Positions 5,344 to 5,405 of a stretch of DNA of 5,405 bases are shown here, in pieces. The position numbers were made by a program, and so were the translations under genes. This DNA is from Actinomycetes bacterium (GTDB lineage: Bacteria > Actinomycetota > Acidimicrobiia > Acidimicrobiales > Acidimicrobiaceae): assembly GCA_021844725.1 (NCBI GenBank), contig JAKBSX010000259.1, forward strand, positions 1-5,405. Reading direction: 5' to 3'. The first letter of the stretch is position 1; each line of letters begins with the position of its first letter. The notes under the pieces are model-generated. The model was not told the DNA's origin. It saw only the letters and a list, made by a program, of their open reading frames with translations, and made no database searches.

Positions 5344-5405
5344 AGCGAACGGAGATGCGCCAGCGTCTCTTCGTCAGTTTCAGTGATAGTAATATTGCTC
5401 TTGGT
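5340..5405 (-). CDS. Antitoxin of the RelE/YafQ-type pair, C-terminal end only
   Basis: Twenty-one codons and a TGA stop are visible, ending in ETDEETLAHLRSL. The stop shares four bases (ATGA) with the toxin start, the usual antitoxin-toxin arrangement. The visible part is acidic and probably helical, fitting an antitoxin C-terminal segment that wraps the toxin. The DNA-binding N-terminus and the promoter lie beyond the window, so the family (RelB, DinJ, Phd or other) cannot be given. Identification rests on position and overlap, not on a conserved motif. Confidence 0.72.
   Translation of the reverse strand, partial: TKSNITITETDEETLAHLRSL

Overview
The window reads as an actinobacterial chromosome, most probably from the class Acidimicrobiia. 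The homocysteine-methyltransferase part of MetH closely follows the actinobacterial version of the family (NCATGPAEMSEHLR and LVGGCCGTTP-type blocks, compared from memory). The adenosyltransferase has the actinobacterial N-terminus, and a broken stretch carries the [20 protein letters not shown] repeat that is very common in secreted proteins of Acidimicrobiia and relatives. Base composition looks roughly balanced by eye, lower in GC than most cultured actinobacteria, which would fit an environmental lineage. No database search was possible.

Left half (1-3139): a compact, conserved, ordinary region. metH (minus strand, running off the left edge) and a PduO-type cob(I)alamin adenosyltransferase gene (plus strand) are divergent across about 100 bp. 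One enzyme uses methylcobalamin and the other makes adenosylcobalamin, so both concern B12 cofactor use. The adenosyltransferase starts at GTG without its own Shine-Dalgarno. A strong orphan AGGAGG lies about 50 bp upstream and could translate a 16-codon leader that ends in a GTGA overlap with that start. The adenosyltransferase gene ends inside a 10-bp tandem repeat and is followed 46 nt later by a complete leucyl aminopeptidase (M17, pepA), probably in the same operon.

Middle (3140-4184): pepA converges on a minus-strand gene for an unrecognised 292-residue protein. A long imperfect hairpin lies between their 3' ends and is probably a shared transcription-end structure.

Right part (4185-5405): about 900 bp without a convincing intact gene. 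It holds a terminator-like hairpin with no obvious gene to terminate, a decayed fragment of a GYWLVA-repeat protein, and a very AT-rich patch with small inverted repeats. At the right edge is a minus-strand type II toxin-antitoxin pair of the RelE/YafQ superfamily. The toxin is complete, only the last 21 residues of the antitoxin are visible, and the two overlap by ATGA. This half looks like an accessory or decaying region beside housekeeping genes.

I found no clear sign of a wholly new multi-gene system. The items most worth checking are the leader ORF/orphan SD before the adenosyltransferase, the 51-nt intergenic hairpin, the orphan terminator at about 4.3 kb, the unknown 292-residue protein and the divergent YafQ-like toxin.
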